A stretch of 64,000 nucleotides of DNA, from contig NZ_CP144906.1 in assembly GCF_036699995.1 (NCBI RefSeq), positions 3,731,001-3,795,000 of the forward strand, in the 5' to 3' direction. The notes under the pieces are model-generated. The model was not told the origin of the DNA. It saw only the letters and a program-made list of their open reading frames with translations, and searched no databases. Positions 1 through 9,267 of the stretch are shown here, in pieces. Each line of letters opens with the position of its first letter. The stretch's first letter is position 1. The position numbers and the translations under genes were made by a program. The DNA is from Clostridium beijerinckii (GTDB lineage: Bacteria > Bacillota > Clostridia > Clostridiales > Clostridiaceae).

Positions 1-177
1 CATTTGATTATTCCTTACATATATTAATCAAATTGTACAGGCTTACTGTTTTGCTTGAAAAACTGTCATTTGGATATTAGCACCTAAAACCTTCTAAGAA
101 AATAATAATATACTTTCATATAATACAAATACGAAGCAGATACATTCGTTATTTTTTTATATTTTTAGTTAATACAT

Positions 178-223
178 AAAAACAGTGTAAACTTCAAATT
201 ATTGAAATTCACACTGTTTTTTA
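178..223 (-). terminator. terminator after the MaoC gene
   Basis: An AACAGTGT...ACACTGTT hairpin is flanked by A and T runs, so it could work in both directions. It lies just past the stop codon of the minus-strand MaoC gene and probably ends that operon. I see nothing recognisable in bases 1-177. Confidence 0.75.
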
Positions 224-233
224 AAGCTTGTCT

Positions 234-650
234 TTATTTAGGAGGCATTATTGTTGCTATGCCTTTAAGCACTTCAACACCATCTTGATTTGTACATGTA
301 GTACTTAATTTTATTCTATTTTTATCTTCAATTCTTTCTATTACTTCCACTTCAGCCTTAATTGTATCTCCTATTTTTACTGGCGCCGTAAATTTTAATT
401 CTTGTCCAAGATAAATTGAACCTGGCCCTGGCAATTGCATTCCTAATACTGCAGATACTAAACCAGCAGTTAACATTCCATGAGCGATTCTACCTTGAAA
501 CATTGTTTTTTCTGATTCAACTTGATTTATATGTGCTGGATTTAAATCTCCTGTTATTCCAGCATATAAATATACATCAGTTTCTGTAATAGTCTTTTGA
601 AAAGATGCCTTATCTCCAATCTTTAATTCCTTTATAGTTAATCCTTTCAC
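234..650 (-). CDS. MaoC-family (R)-specific enoyl-CoA hydratase
   Basis: A 138-residue hot-dog-fold protein of the MaoC/PhaJ type. These enzymes add or remove water between trans-2-enoyl-CoA and (R)-3-hydroxyacyl-CoA. The hydratase signature is visible at about residues 31-60: a YAGITGDLNPAH core (catalytic Asp and His) followed by GRIAHGML. The length matches single-domain PhaJ enzymes. The start is GTG, placed after AGAAGGGGGATT. It is the last gene of a minus-strand operon with a permease and a CoA-transferase, which suggests it interconverts crotonyl-CoA and (R)-3-hydroxybutyryl-CoA. The family is clear; the substrate is inferred from the neighbours. Confidence 0.88.
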   Translation of the reverse strand: MKGLTIKELKIGDKASFQKTITETDVYLYAGITGDLNPAHINQVESEKTMFQGRIAHGMLTAGLVSAVLGMQLPGPGSIYLGQELKFTAPVKIGDTIKAEVEVIERIEDKNRIKLSTTCTNQDGVEVLKGIATIMPPK

Positions 651-714
651 TAGTAATCCCCCTTCTTTGCTATATAATTTTCAGAATATTATTTGTAAGT
701 ATTTTTAATTCTAA

Positions 715-2109
715 TTAAACAAAATGTATTATGCTTTGTAATGCTATCAATGCAAATACAGTTCCTGTCTTTATACAAGTGATTACAAATATATCTTTAT
801 ATGATTGTTTATGAGTTAATCCTGCAATTCCAAGTAATGTTATAACTGCACCATTATGAGGTAATGTATCCATACCACCTGAAGCCATAGCAGCAACACG
901 GTGAAGTAATTGTGGATCTATTCCAACACTATTTGCCCAAGTTAAATATTGTTTTCCAAAAGTGTCAAGTGCTATACTCATTCCTCCTGAAGCAGAACCT
1001 GTAACTCCTGAAAGAACATTTACTGTAACTGCCTCTGAAAGTAATGGGCTTCCATCTGGGTTAATATTAGTTAAAGCATGAGCTATAGATTGAAATCCTG
1101 GTAAAGTTTTGATAACATTACCGAATCCTACTTCTGATGCTGTGTTCATAACTGCTAAAAGTGATCCAATTGCACCAGCATTGATTGCTGCAGCAAAGTT
1201 TCCTTTCATACGTTTTGGGTTAATTGATACTGCAAGAGTAATACCAATTACAAGTGCAATCATAAGAGCCCAGTTATTCATTGAACCTACAACACCAGCT
1301 TCCGGTATGTTGTATGGAGCTTTAGTTACCCAAGAAACGATATCCCATTTAGGAAATACAACTTTTTGAAGAACTAGAGTCACTATAAGTACCGATGCTA
1401 ATGGTAATGCTGATATAAATGGATTCGGCAAGCTGCTGTCTTCAACAATTACAGGCTCTTGCTTATGGTTTGTTCCATATCCTTCTCCTTTTGCCTGAGC
1501 TTTGCGTTTGCACCATTCTAAGTAAGATACACCACAAACTAAAACCATAATTGCACCTAGAGTTCCAAATATAGGAGCTGCATATAAATCTGTGTTAAAG
1601 AATTTCATTGGTATAGAGTTTTGAATTTGAGGTGTTCCTGGAAGCGCATCCATTGTGAATGTGAAAGCACCAACAGCAATAGTTGCAGGGACAAGTCTCT
1701 TTGGTATATCTGCTTCTTTAAATATAGAAGCTGCAAATGGATAAACAGCAAATGCTACAACGAAAAGACTTACTCCACCATAAGTTAGTATAGCTGCTGC
1801 TAATATTACAGATAGCATAGCTCGTTTTTTTCCTAATTTATCTACTATAAATTTTGCTATTGATTTTGCTGCACCAGATTGCTCCATAACCTTACCAAAT
1901 ACTGCACCTAGTAAGAAGAATGGAAAGTAAACTTTTACATAGTTACCCAAGTTAGGTAAGAATATTTCCGTATAAGTTGGCATAATCGCCATTCCTGAAA
2001 ATATAGCTGCCATAATCGCAAATATAGGTGCGAAAACAATAACTGAGAACCCCTTATAGGCCATAAACATTAAAAGTGCTAAGCTTAATAAAATTCCTAT
2101 AACTGCCAT
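715..2109 (-). CDS. GntP-family permease, probable hydroxy-acid/proton symporter
   Basis: A very hydrophobic 464-residue protein with about twelve membrane segments and the character of the GntP (gluconate:H+ symporter) family. Members include gluconate permeases and B. subtilis YxjC, thought to carry 3-hydroxybutyrate. Glycine-rich and serine-rich stretches such as TGSASGGMSIALD and SGGMDTLPHNGAV, near residues 370-420, are typical substrate-path segments of the family. I chose ATG at 2109 because GGAGG lies eight bases upstream; an in-frame TTG six bases earlier is less likely. It sits between the CoA-transferase and MaoC genes, so I infer transport of a short-chain hydroxy acid rather than gluconate. 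Confidence 0.85.
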   Translation of the reverse strand: MAVIGILLSLALLMFMAYKGFSVIVFAPIFAIMAAIFSGMAIMPTYTEIFLPNLGNYVKVYFPFFLLGAVFGKVMEQSGAAKSIAKFIVDKLGKKRAMLSVILAAAILTYGGVSLFVVAFAVYPFAASIFKEADIPKRLVPATIAVGAFTFTMDALPGTPQIQNSIPMKFFNTDLYAAPIFGTLGAIMVLVCGVSYLEWCKRKAQAKGEGYGTNHKQEPVIVEDSSLPNPFISALPLASVLIVTLVLQKVVFPKWDIVSWVTKAPYNIPEAGVVGSMNNWALMIALVIGITLAVSINPKRMKGNFAAAINAGAIGSLLAVMNTASEVGFGNVIKTLPGFQSIAHALTNINPDGSPLLSEAVTVNVLSGVTGSASGGMSIALDTFGKQYLTWANSVGIDPQLLHRVAAMASGGMDTLPHNGAVITLLGIAGLTHKQSYKDIFVITCIKTGTVFALIALQSIIHFV

Positions 2110-2183
2110 ATACAAAACCTCCGTTATTTTATTATTTTTATTTTCAAATATTTTATCCGTATCCTATTCACTTATATTAGTTG

Positions 2184-3728
2184 TTACTTCAACTTCATAG
2201 GCTTATCTTTAAAAATTCTTTCATCCATTATTTTCAATTCCTTTGATATTATTGGCTTAAAGTCCATTTGATCAATAATATCCTTTTGTAAGTCTACTCC
2301 TGGAGCTATTTCTTCTAATGTAACTCCATCTTTTGTTAATCTGAAAACTGCTCTTTCAGTTATATATAATACCGGTTGATTCACATCTCTAGCGTAATCT
2401 CCACTGAATGTGATTTGTTCAACATTCTTAATAAACTTCTTTGACCTTCCCTCATTTTCGATTACTAGCCTACCATCAGCAACATTAATTTTAAGTCCTC
2501 CGGCTGTAAATGTGCCACAGAATATAACCTTTTTTGAATTTTGAGTTATATTTATAAATCCTCCACATCCAGCTATCTTAGGACCAAATTTACTTACATT
2601 TATATTGCCTTTTTCATCGCATTGAGCTAGTCCTAAAAATGCTACATCTAAGCCACCGCCATCATAAAAATCAAATTGAGATGACTGATCTATAATGCTA
2701 TCTGGATTTATAGCTGCACCAAAACTTAAACCTCCTGCTGGGATTCCACCAATCGGGCCTGATTCAATAGTTAATCTCATTGTATCTCCTATTCCTTCTT
2801 CATTGGCAACCATTGAAATCCCCTCTGGCATACCTATGCCAAGATTAGTTACTGCATTTGGTATGAGTTCCATTGCACAACGCCTTGCTATTATTTTTCT
2901 CTCATCCATTGAAAGACATTTGATAGAATCTGCCGGCATTCTTATTTCTCCACTATAAGCAGGATTAAATACTTCAGCAAATGTCTGCATATGGTCTTCA
3001 CTATTAGCTACAACTATAGAATCTACAAGTATTCCAGGGATTTTTACAAGCTTTGGATCTAAAGTTCCCTTAGAGACTATTTTCTCAACCTGAAGAATTA
3101 CTTTTCCACCAGAATTTTTTGCTGCCTGTGCCATAGATAAACCATCCAGTGTTGCTGCTTCCTTTTGAAGAGTTGCATTTCCATCTTCATCTGCATATGT
3201 TGCTCTTAATACAGCTACATCTATAGGAAAAGCTTTGTAGTAGAGATATTCTTTATTATCAATTTCAATAACCTTTACAATATCCTCTGTTGTACATTCA
3301 TTTAATTTTCCTCCCTCAACTCTTGGATCTACGAAAGTCTTTAAACCAACATGAGTAATTGTACCTGGTTTACCTGCCGCAATATCTCTATAAAGACTAG
3401 ATATTACTCCTTGTGGAAGATTGTAAGCCTTTATTTTGTTTTCAATTGCGAGTTTTTGGATCTTAGGAGCTAATCCCCAATGACCACCTATTACCTTTGA
3501 AAGAAGGCCTTCTTGTCCTAAATGATTCAAACCTTTTTCTTTACCATCTCCTTGTCCCGCTGCATAAACAAGAGTTAAATTATTAGGGGCACCTTGTTCT
3601 AAGTATATTTCCTTAAGCTTCTTAGAAACCCCTTCTGCATGCCCAGCACCTATAAATCCACCAAATGCAACTGTGTCTCCACTTTTGATTAAGGCGATTG
3701 CTTGTTCTACCGACATTATCTTGTTCAT
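2184..3728 (-). CDS. acetate/propionate-type CoA-transferase (YdiF/PCT family)
   Basis: A 514-residue protein with both CoA-transferase halves in one chain, as in propionate CoA-transferase and E. coli YdiF. The N-terminal half carries the GGF.GAGHAEG nucleotide-type loop (residues 23-33). The C-terminal half has GIGMPEGIS and then ESGPIGG, whose Glu322 is the expected CoA-thioester nucleophile. The enzyme moves CoA from an acyl-CoA donor such as acetyl-CoA to a carboxylic acid. It is the first gene of the sigma-54 operon; AGGAGGAG precedes the ATG. With the downstream permease and MaoC hydratase it would activate an imported hydroxy acid. Family certain, substrate inferred. Confidence 0.9.
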   Translation of the reverse strand: MNKIMSVEQAIALIKSGDTVAFGGFIGAGHAEGVSKKLKEIYLEQGAPNNLTLVYAAGQGDGKEKGLNHLGQEGLLSKVIGGHWGLAPKIQKLAIENKIKAYNLPQGVISSLYRDIAAGKPGTITHVGLKTFVDPRVEGGKLNECTTEDIVKVIEIDNKEYLYYKAFPIDVAVLRATYADEDGNATLQKEAATLDGLSMAQAAKNSGGKVILQVEKIVSKGTLDPKLVKIPGILVDSIVVANSEDHMQTFAEVFNPAYSGEIRMPADSIKCLSMDERKIIARRCAMELIPNAVTNLGIGMPEGISMVANEEGIGDTMRLTIESGPIGGIPAGGLSFGAAINPDSIIDQSSQFDFYDGGGLDVAFLGLAQCDEKGNINVSKFGPKIAGCGGFINITQNSKKVIFCGTFTAGGLKINVADGRLVIENEGRSKKFIKNVEQITFSGDYARDVNQPVLYITERAVFRLTKDGVTLEEIAPGVDLQKDIIDQMDFKPIISKELKIMDERIFKDKPMKLK

Positions 3729-3816
3729 CTTTACTCCTCCTTTTCACACTTTTATATACTCCATAAAGCAAGAGTGTAATATTTTATTTATAATTCCTTT
3801 TACACTTATTTATATA

Positions 3817-3832
3817 AGCAATATCCATGCCA
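3817..3832 (-). promoter_or_regulatory. sigma-54 (-24/-12) promoter of the CoA-transferase operon
   Basis: On the minus strand this reads TGGCATGGATATTGCT. The GG and GC dinucleotides are exactly ten bases apart, matching the TGGCAC-N5-TTGCW consensus at all but one key base. Transcription should start near 3806, about 75 bases before the CoA-transferase ATG. The neighbouring gene encodes a sigma-54 activator. Confidence 0.85.
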
Positions 3833-3912
3833 AGATTTCGAGCATGTATTCAACGTAAAATTGCGCTTTTCTATAAGTAATTTCACAAAAAATTCTTAAT
3901 CATAGAAAGTTT

Positions 3913-3975
3913 TTGTACGTTATTTCGTACAATTTCTTAAGTAAACATTTACATAGTGTATGATTTTCCGTACAA
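3913..3975 (-). promoter_or_regulatory. paired upstream activator sites
   Basis: Two inverted repeats share a 7-6-7 layout. Site 1 (3913-3932) is the perfect palindrome TTGTACG-N6-CGTACAA. Site 2 (3956-3975) is GTGTATG-N6-CGTACAA, one good half and one degenerate half. They are 43 bases apart, about four helical turns, and 85-145 bases upstream of the -24/-12 element. That is the usual place for sigma-54 enhancers. They are probably bound by the activator encoded next door. Confidence 0.75.
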
Positions 3976-3986
3976 TTATTTTGCAT

Positions 3987-4019
3987 AAAAAAAGTAGTTG
4001 TTCGTGAGAACGAACAACT
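3987..4019 (-). terminator. terminator of the sigma-54 activator gene
   Basis: A perfect nine-base-pair stem AGTTGTTCG/CGAACAACT with a six-base loop is followed on the minus strand by seven T. The stem overlaps the stop codon of the activator gene. Confidence 0.85.
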
Positions 4020-5742
4020 ATGTTTGTATTTTATATTTTTCTATTTTCTCATATAAACTAGTACGCCCTATATCAAGAATTTTTGCTGCCTTAGTTTTAT
4101 TACCATCCGCAGCCCTAAGGGCAAGAATAATAGCATTTTTTTCACTTTCAGCAAGAATATCTTGAAGCTTCTTAGGAACCATTGAAACCTTTTTTCCTGT
4201 GATCTCTTTCGGTAAATCTTTTACTTGAATAATCTCACTGTTCTCCATAATGTTTATAGCCCGCTCTAATATATTTTCTAATTCTCTTACATTACCCTTC
4301 CATTCATAAATTTTAAGATATTGTTCAGCCTCCTTAGAGATTCCTTTAACCTTCTTATCTAAATCAACTGAAAGCTTTTTTATTAAATGATTAGAAATAA
4401 GTATTATATCGTTTCCCCTTTCTCTTAAAGGTGGAATTTCAATTGTCACGACATTAAGTCTATAATATAAATCTTCACGAAACTTACCTTCTTCAACTAA
4501 TCTTTCAAGATTCCTATTTGTTGCAGCAATTATTCTAATATTAATCTTTTTACTAGCTACGCCACCAACTTTTTCAACTTCTCTTTCTTGAATAACTCTT
4601 AATAGCTTTACCTGCATATGGAGAGGCATATCTCCAATCTCATCTAGAAATATAGTACCTTCATTTGCAATCTCGAATTTTCCTATCTTACCTTCTTTTT
4701 TGGCACCTGTAAAAGCTCCTGCTTCATAGCCAAATAATTCTGATTCAAGTAAATCACTTGGAATTGCTGCACAATTAACCTTAACAAATGGCCCTTCATG
4801 TCTATTACTTTCTGAATGTATTGCATGTGCAAAGATTTCTTTACCTGTACCGCTTTCCCCTAAAATGAGAACATTTGAATTTGTATGAGCAGCTTTTTCA
4901 ACTATAGCTTTAGCCATAACAATAGGTTCACTATCACCTATAATATTTTCAAGAGAATAATTTGCTTTATTGAATTCTCTAAGCTTTGATTTATAAGTAG
5001 CTAATTCCTTTTCTATAACGCTTATTCGTTTATAAAGGCTATTTAATTCTTTTACATTTCTAAATAAGACCTTCCCCACTACCCCAATAATTTCTCCATT
5101 TTTTACTATTGGTATTCTTGACGCTATCATATAGCTTCCTTTTATCTTATGAAGTTGCGCTACTTCTTCTTTTCCAGTTTCTAATACTATTGGCATTCTA
5201 GTATTTTCTATCACTTCATTTACATGCCTGCCGATAGCATCCTCTCTCTTAATCCCTAAAAATTCTGTATAGGCATTACTGATCATAGTAACTATCCCCT
5301 GCTTATCAATGATAATCATTCCATCATAAGCAGTTTCAATCACAGTATTTAGTATTTCTTTGCTATCTCTCTCTTCCTCAAGCTTATGAATTAACTGATT
5401 ATAATTTGTCACATTACTAAAAATCAGCATCGATCTCTGGGTATCAGTATTTTCTCCAAAAGGTATAATACTCAAGATCAAATTCAATTCATTAACTACT
5501 ATTGGCCTTTTAATTTCCTCTTTTTTAGTTGACAGAAAGTATTCTATATCTGGCTCTGGCATTATTTCGTTAATATTCTTGCCTAAACCACCTTTACTAT
5601 CTATGTCAAAAAGAATACTAGCTGCTTCATTAATAAAAAGTATTTTATCGTTACTATCAACTGCAATTATTGCATTAAACATATTATCTAATATTACTTC
5701 AAGCTTACTAATATAATTTTTGAATAATGGTTTGTTGCTCAT
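4018..5742 (-). CDS. PAS-containing sigma-54-dependent transcriptional activator
   Basis: A 574-residue enhancer-binding protein. Two PAS-like sensor domains (about 10-110 and 125-235) are followed by a short coiled linker and an AAA+ domain (about 265-490). The AAA+ domain has Walker A GESGTGKE (295-302), the sigma-54 contact loop GAFTGA (342-347) and Walker B TIFLDEIG. A Fis-type helix-turn-helix closes the protein (about 530-574). There is no response-regulator receiver domain, so the signal is probably sensed directly by PAS. It is transcribed towards the CoA-transferase operon and ends about 40 bases from the palindromic sites, so it is the expected activator of that operon. GAGAGAAGGTG precedes the ATG. 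Confidence 0.93.
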   Translation of the reverse strand: MSNKPLFKNYISKLEVILDNMFNAIIAVDSNDKILFINEAASILFDIDSKGGLGKNINEIMPEPDIEYFLSTKKEEIKRPIVVNELNLILSIIPFGENTDTQRSMLIFSNVTNYNQLIHKLEEERDSKEILNTVIETAYDGMIIIDKQGIVTMISNAYTEFLGIKREDAIGRHVNEVIENTRMPIVLETGKEEVAQLHKIKGSYMIASRIPIVKNGEIIGVVGKVLFRNVKELNSLYKRISVIEKELATYKSKLREFNKANYSLENIIGDSEPIVMAKAIVEKAAHTNSNVLILGESGTGKEIFAHAIHSESNRHEGPFVKVNCAAIPSDLLESELFGYEAGAFTGAKKEGKIGKFEIANEGTIFLDEIGDMPLHMQVKLLRVIQEREVEKVGGVASKKINIRIIAATNRNLERLVEEGKFREDLYYRLNVVTIEIPPLRERGNDIILISNHLIKKLSVDLDKKVKGISKEAEQYLKIYEWKGNVRELENILERAINIMENSEIIQVKDLPKEITGKKVSMVPKKLQDILAESEKNAIILALRAADGNKTKAAKILDIGRTSLYEKIEKYKIQT

Positions 5743-5940
5743 GTAACACCTTCTCTCTTAAATCTTATTTTTAAGTATTTTACTAAAGATTCCAAGTAAA
5801 TACAAGGGATAAAGTAACTGTTTTGGAACATGGTATTCAGCTTTATATTCCCATTTATAAGCCTTCCACATATACTTTTATTAAATACAAATAAAACTTT
5901 TAAAAATATAGATATTAGCCTTTAAAACTATATTTATGTG

Positions 5941-6063
5941 TTAACTTAAAGTTTTATCAACTTTTTTAATATGCTCATCTAACGAATCTAAATTAAAAGC
6001 ATTGTTATTTAGGATATATTTCATAGTGTGAATCCAGGCCATAATTGATTTATCTACACACAT
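5941..6063 (-). other. short coding-like fragment, possible gene remnant
   Basis: A 40-codon minus-strand frame starting with ATG at 6063 reads MCVDKSIMAWIHTMKY and continues to a stop at 5941. Its composition looks protein-like and the frame stays open for a few codons above the ATG. The ribosome site is weak and I recognise no family. It may be a decayed gene fragment. The rest of 5743-6180 looks like AT-rich promoter DNA. Confidence 0.25.
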
Positions 6064-6191
6064 ATTCCAATAATAAATCTATCTTAAAACTCTAGCGAGC
6101 CAAGTAGTCAATTAGTCCTAAATAATTGCAATATATATGTACTTAAATTAAATATAAATATTTTATAAACATTTAGAAGGGACTGATAGAA

Positions 6192-7163
6192 ATAAAAAGA
6201 ATAACTTCATCTTATTATTCATCTAATACAGCTAAATATAGAATAGTAGGATATATACACGGTGCCACTACCAATGTAAATCCTAACAAATTAACTCATA
6301 TTAATTACGCTTTTGGAAGTATTATAAACAGTTCAATTTTCATTCCTGATGATCAAAATTTAATGAATTTGGTATCATTAAAATCTCAAAATCCCAAATT
6401 AATGGTCATTCTTTCAATAGGTGGTTGGGGAGCTGAAGGCTTTTCCGATGCAGCCTATTTAGAATCCTCACGGAATAGTTTTGCAAATAGCTGTCTGGAT
6501 ATCGTAAATAACTATGGTATAGATGGAATAGACCTTGATTGGGAATATCCTGTTAGCGACTCTTGTAACCTAATTAAATGTACTCCTAAAGATAAAGAAA
6601 ATTTCACGCTTTTACTTAAATCTATACGTAACAAAATTGGAACGAATAAAATACTCAGTATTGCAGCTGGAGCAGATAAATTTTACATTAATAATGTTGA
6701 AATTAATGAAATAGTAAATATCTGCGATTATATAAATTTAATGACTTATGACTTTGGTTATAATGCTCATAATGCAAATCTTTATCCAACTTCTTCCCCC
6801 TATGGATCAGGTTTTAGCTGTGATGAATCAGTAAACATATTTTTGCAGGCAGGTGTTCCGGCTATGAAAATTAATTTAGGTATTCCTTTTTATGGGTATC
6901 ATGGTCATGAATATCTTTCATATGGAAATCTACTTGAAAATTATATAAATAAAAATGGTTGGACTAGATACTGGGATTATGAAGCAAAAGCCGCTTATTT
7001 AAAAAATGATGATTCATTTATTACTTATGAGGATGAAGAATCAATTGAGTATAAAATTAAGTATATAAAATCAAAAGGTCTTGGCGGCGCAATGTTCTGG
7101 GAATATAATCAAGATTACAATGGTATTCTTCTAAATAAATTATGGACAGGTTTAAACGAATAA
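6192..7163 (+). CDS. GH18-family glycosyl hydrolase (chitinase-like), start codon unclear
   Basis: A glycoside hydrolase family 18 protein of about 323 residues. The catalytic signature YGIDGIDLDWEYP is intact (DxxDxDxE, acid Glu about residue 118), as are strand motifs ILSIGGWG and NLMTYDFGY and a final GGAMFWEYNQD. The first internal ATG is at 6363, but the conserved N-terminal strand (RIVGYIHG, then THINYAFG) is coded upstream in the same frame. That frame is open from 6177, after a stop at 6174, and holds no ATG, GTG or TTG. AGAAGGGA at 6175-6182 is well spaced for an ATA at 6192; CTG at 6183 is the other near-cognate codon. No signal peptide is seen, as in spore-associated clostridial GH18 proteins. 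It may be translated poorly or be damaged. Confidence 0.8.
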   Translation: MKRITSSYYSSNTAKYRIVGYIHGATTNVNPNKLTHINYAFGSIINSSIFIPDDQNLMNLVSLKSQNPKLMVILSIGGWGAEGFSDAAYLESSRNSFANSCLDIVNNYGIDGIDLDWEYPVSDSCNLIKCTPKDKENFTLLLKSIRNKIGTNKILSIAAGADKFYINNVEINEIVNICDYINLMTYDFGYNAHNANLYPTSSPYGSGFSCDESVNIFLQAGVPAMKINLGIPFYGYHGHEYLSYGNLLENYINKNGWTRYWDYEAKAAYLKNDDSFITYEDEESIEYKIKYIKSKGLGGAMFWEYNQDYNGILLNKLWTGLNE

Positions 7164-7186
7164 TATTATATTCATAAAAAAATAAA

Positions 7187-7214
7187 AATAGGATGTAACA
7201 TAATTCATCCTATT
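7187..7214 (+). terminator. terminator after the GH18 gene
   Basis: A nine-base-pair stem AATAGGATG/CATCCTATT has a ten-base loop and lies just past the GH18 stop. The T tract is weak. Confidence 0.55.
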
Positions 7215-7384
7215 CTTATAAATATATATCTTTTAAAATACCATTTTATTGAATTTAATTTTTGAAATACTAATTTATTAAATTTAGTTTTTAATCTTTT
7301 TTAAAATACAAAATTACGAATCTTTCGCTCATGAACTTAAAACTACTAAAACATAAATTATCTTAAAATAATGTTTTTAAGCAA

Positions 7385-8227
7385 TTAGAAATCAAAATTA
7401 TCCGGATCAGGTCCTACCCTAAAATCTTCATTTAATGAATTTATTTTCTCTACTTCTTCGTCAGTCAAATCAAAATCGAATATTTGTGAATTTTCTATTA
7501 TTCTGCTTTCATTTATAGACTTAGGAATAGTCACAACATCATTTTGAATATCCCAACGTAATATTACTTGTGCAACAGATTTATTATGGCTTTTAGCAAT
7601 CTCTTTTAATACTTCATTATCAAATAACTTGCCAACCATAAGTGGTGACCATGCTTCAACTTGAATATTATTTTGTTTACAAAACTCTCTCACCTTCATT
7701 TGTGTTAAGCGAGGATGAAATTCTATTTGATTTACCATCGGGTTAATTTCTGAATCCTTCATTAAATCCTCAAGATGGCTTACTTGAAAATTACTTACTC
7801 CTATAGACTTCACTTTTCCTTGTTTATATAAGTATTCTAAAGCTCTCCAAGCATCCTTATACTTTCCTGCTACAGGCCAATGTATAAGATATAAATCTAA
7901 GTAATCAAGTCCAAGCCTATTTAAACTTTCATCATAAGCCTTTATTGCAGACTCATATCCTAAATCAGCATTCCAAACCTTAGATGTTATAAATAACTCT
8001 TCTCTGGAAATACCAGCTTCTTTTATCCCTTCTGCAATTCCTTTCCCCATACTCACTTCATTGCCATAAACAGCTGCACCATCAATACTTCTATAACCAT
8101 GCTTTATTGCAGCCTTTACTGCATTAGCTAGTTCTGGAGTATCTTCTGCTCTAAAAACACCAAGACCTAATAATGGCATTTTTACGCCATTACTTAAAGT
8201 TACTGTTTTATCAAACTTACTTATCAT
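7385..8227 (-). CDS. aldo/keto reductase
   Basis: A 280-residue NADPH-dependent aldo/keto reductase of the 2,5-diketo-gluconate reductase/YvgN type. The catalytic tetrad is visible: Asp and Tyr in SIDGAAVYGNE, Lys in ITSKVW and His in LIHWP. The cofactor-binding end has IPKSINESRI. I placed the start at 8227 because AAGGAGAAAGAGAGT directly precedes that ATG; an upstream in-frame ATG would add twelve residues without a ribosome site. The gene is just downstream of a flavoprotein gene on the same strand. The substrate is unknown; small aldehydes or ketones are usual. Confidence 0.9.
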   Translation of the reverse strand: MISKFDKTVTLSNGVKMPLLGLGVFRAEDTPELANAVKAAIKHGYRSIDGAAVYGNEVSMGKGIAEGIKEAGISREELFITSKVWNADLGYESAIKAYDESLNRLGLDYLDLYLIHWPVAGKYKDAWRALEYLYKQGKVKSIGVSNFQVSHLEDLMKDSEINPMVNQIEFHPRLTQMKVREFCKQNNIQVEAWSPLMVGKLFDNEVLKEIAKSHNKSVAQVILRWDIQNDVVTIPKSINESRIIENSQIFDFDLTDEEVEKINSLNEDFRVGPDPDNFDF

Positions 8228-8277
8228 ACTCTCTTTCTCCTTATAAATTATTAATTTAGTCATTATCCTCTTAAACT

Positions 8278-8913
8278 CTATCTTATGAAGTTAGTAAATA
8301 CTTTCTCTTCAGCTTCACTTTCTTCTACATTAGCTTTCCCAGAATCAGCAAGTTTTAATAACCATGCCATGTTCTTTCCTAAAACCCTCATTATCTGCAT
8401 TCCTTCCTCATCCTGCACTGCTTCTCCTGGTGCTGTACCATGAACTACGTTCCAATAATTTGATGTTGGCATTAACATCTCAGAATAATTAAGATAATTA
8501 TTTAACTGAGTAAATGTTGGAACTCCACCAGACCTTCTAACTGCAACAACACTTGCACCTACTTTGTGTCTAAGCATACCATTATTTACAGATGTAACAT
8601 AAAACGCACGATCTAAAAATGATTTCATAGTTCCTGCTATAGCAGAATAATGCACTGGAGAGCCTAGAATGATTCCATCAGCTTCTTTCATCTTTTGAAT
8701 CCAATCGTTGACTTCATCATTCTGCATAACACACTTTTCGTTCATATTTCTGGCACATCCGCCACAAGCCATACATCCACGTATAACCTTATTTCCAACA
8801 TGAACTATTTCTACATCTATATTCTCTTTCTTTAATTCTTCTGCTACAGCTTTTATTGCCTCGTAAGTATTTCCATTCTTTTTAGGACTTCCATTAAAAG
8901 CAACTACTTTCAT
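8278..8913 (-). CDS. iron-sulfur flavoprotein, NADPH-dependent FMN reductase family
   Basis: A 211-residue flavodoxin-fold protein. The FMN phosphate loop FNGSPKKNGNT is at the N-terminus (about residues 5-15). A compact GCMACGGC cysteine cluster with a further Cys follows near residues 47-60, as in iron-sulfur flavoproteins that bind a 4Fe-4S centre. LGSPVHYSAIAG is the second flavin-binding stretch. Start at 8913, eight bases after GGAGG. It diverges from an HxlR-type regulator, an arrangement common for redox-stress flavoproteins, and may be co-transcribed with the downstream aldo/keto reductase. The physiological electron acceptor cannot be told from sequence. Confidence 0.88.
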   Translation of the reverse strand: MKVVAFNGSPKKNGNTYEAIKAVAEELKKENIDVEIVHVGNKVIRGCMACGGCARNMNEKCVMQNDEVNDWIQKMKEADGIILGSPVHYSAIAGTMKSFLDRAFYVTSVNNGMLRHKVGASVVAVRRSGGVPTFTQLNNYLNYSEMLMPTSNYWNVVHGTAPGEAVQDEEGMQIMRVLGKNMAWLLKLADSGKANVEESEAEEKVFTNFIR

Positions 8914-9188
8914 AATACATACCTCCATAATATTAAAATCATGATGTGATTATATAACTCAGTAATGTAAGTAACAAGTACGCACTTTTTAGTTAGACAA
9001 CTTACTTTTTGGTAAGAATTATTGAATAACCTATATGTAAGGCCATAATAAATTTTTCCTAAAATAATAATATCCTAATTATAATTCGCAATATATAACT
9101 TATTCTAATAGTCATGGTAAAATAACCATTGTCCTATACAATCTTCCAAATCATTACTAACATATATTTTTCATTTTAGTTAATTGAT

Positions 9189-9217
9189 TTGATATTATCA
9201 GACAGGTTGTTTATACT
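9189..9217 (+). promoter_or_regulatory. housekeeping promoter of the HxlR gene
   Basis: TTGATA and TATACT are separated by exactly 17 bases, 50 bases upstream of the HxlR start. The remainder of 8914-9267 is the divergent regulatory region with the flavoprotein gene. GTAAGT/ACTTAC-type short repeats near 8967-9020 could be HxlR operator half-sites, but I cannot define them. Confidence 0.65.
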
Positions 9218-9267
9218 AATATCTAGTAACATTTATTAAATATTAAAAAACGAAAGCGGGTAACTAA

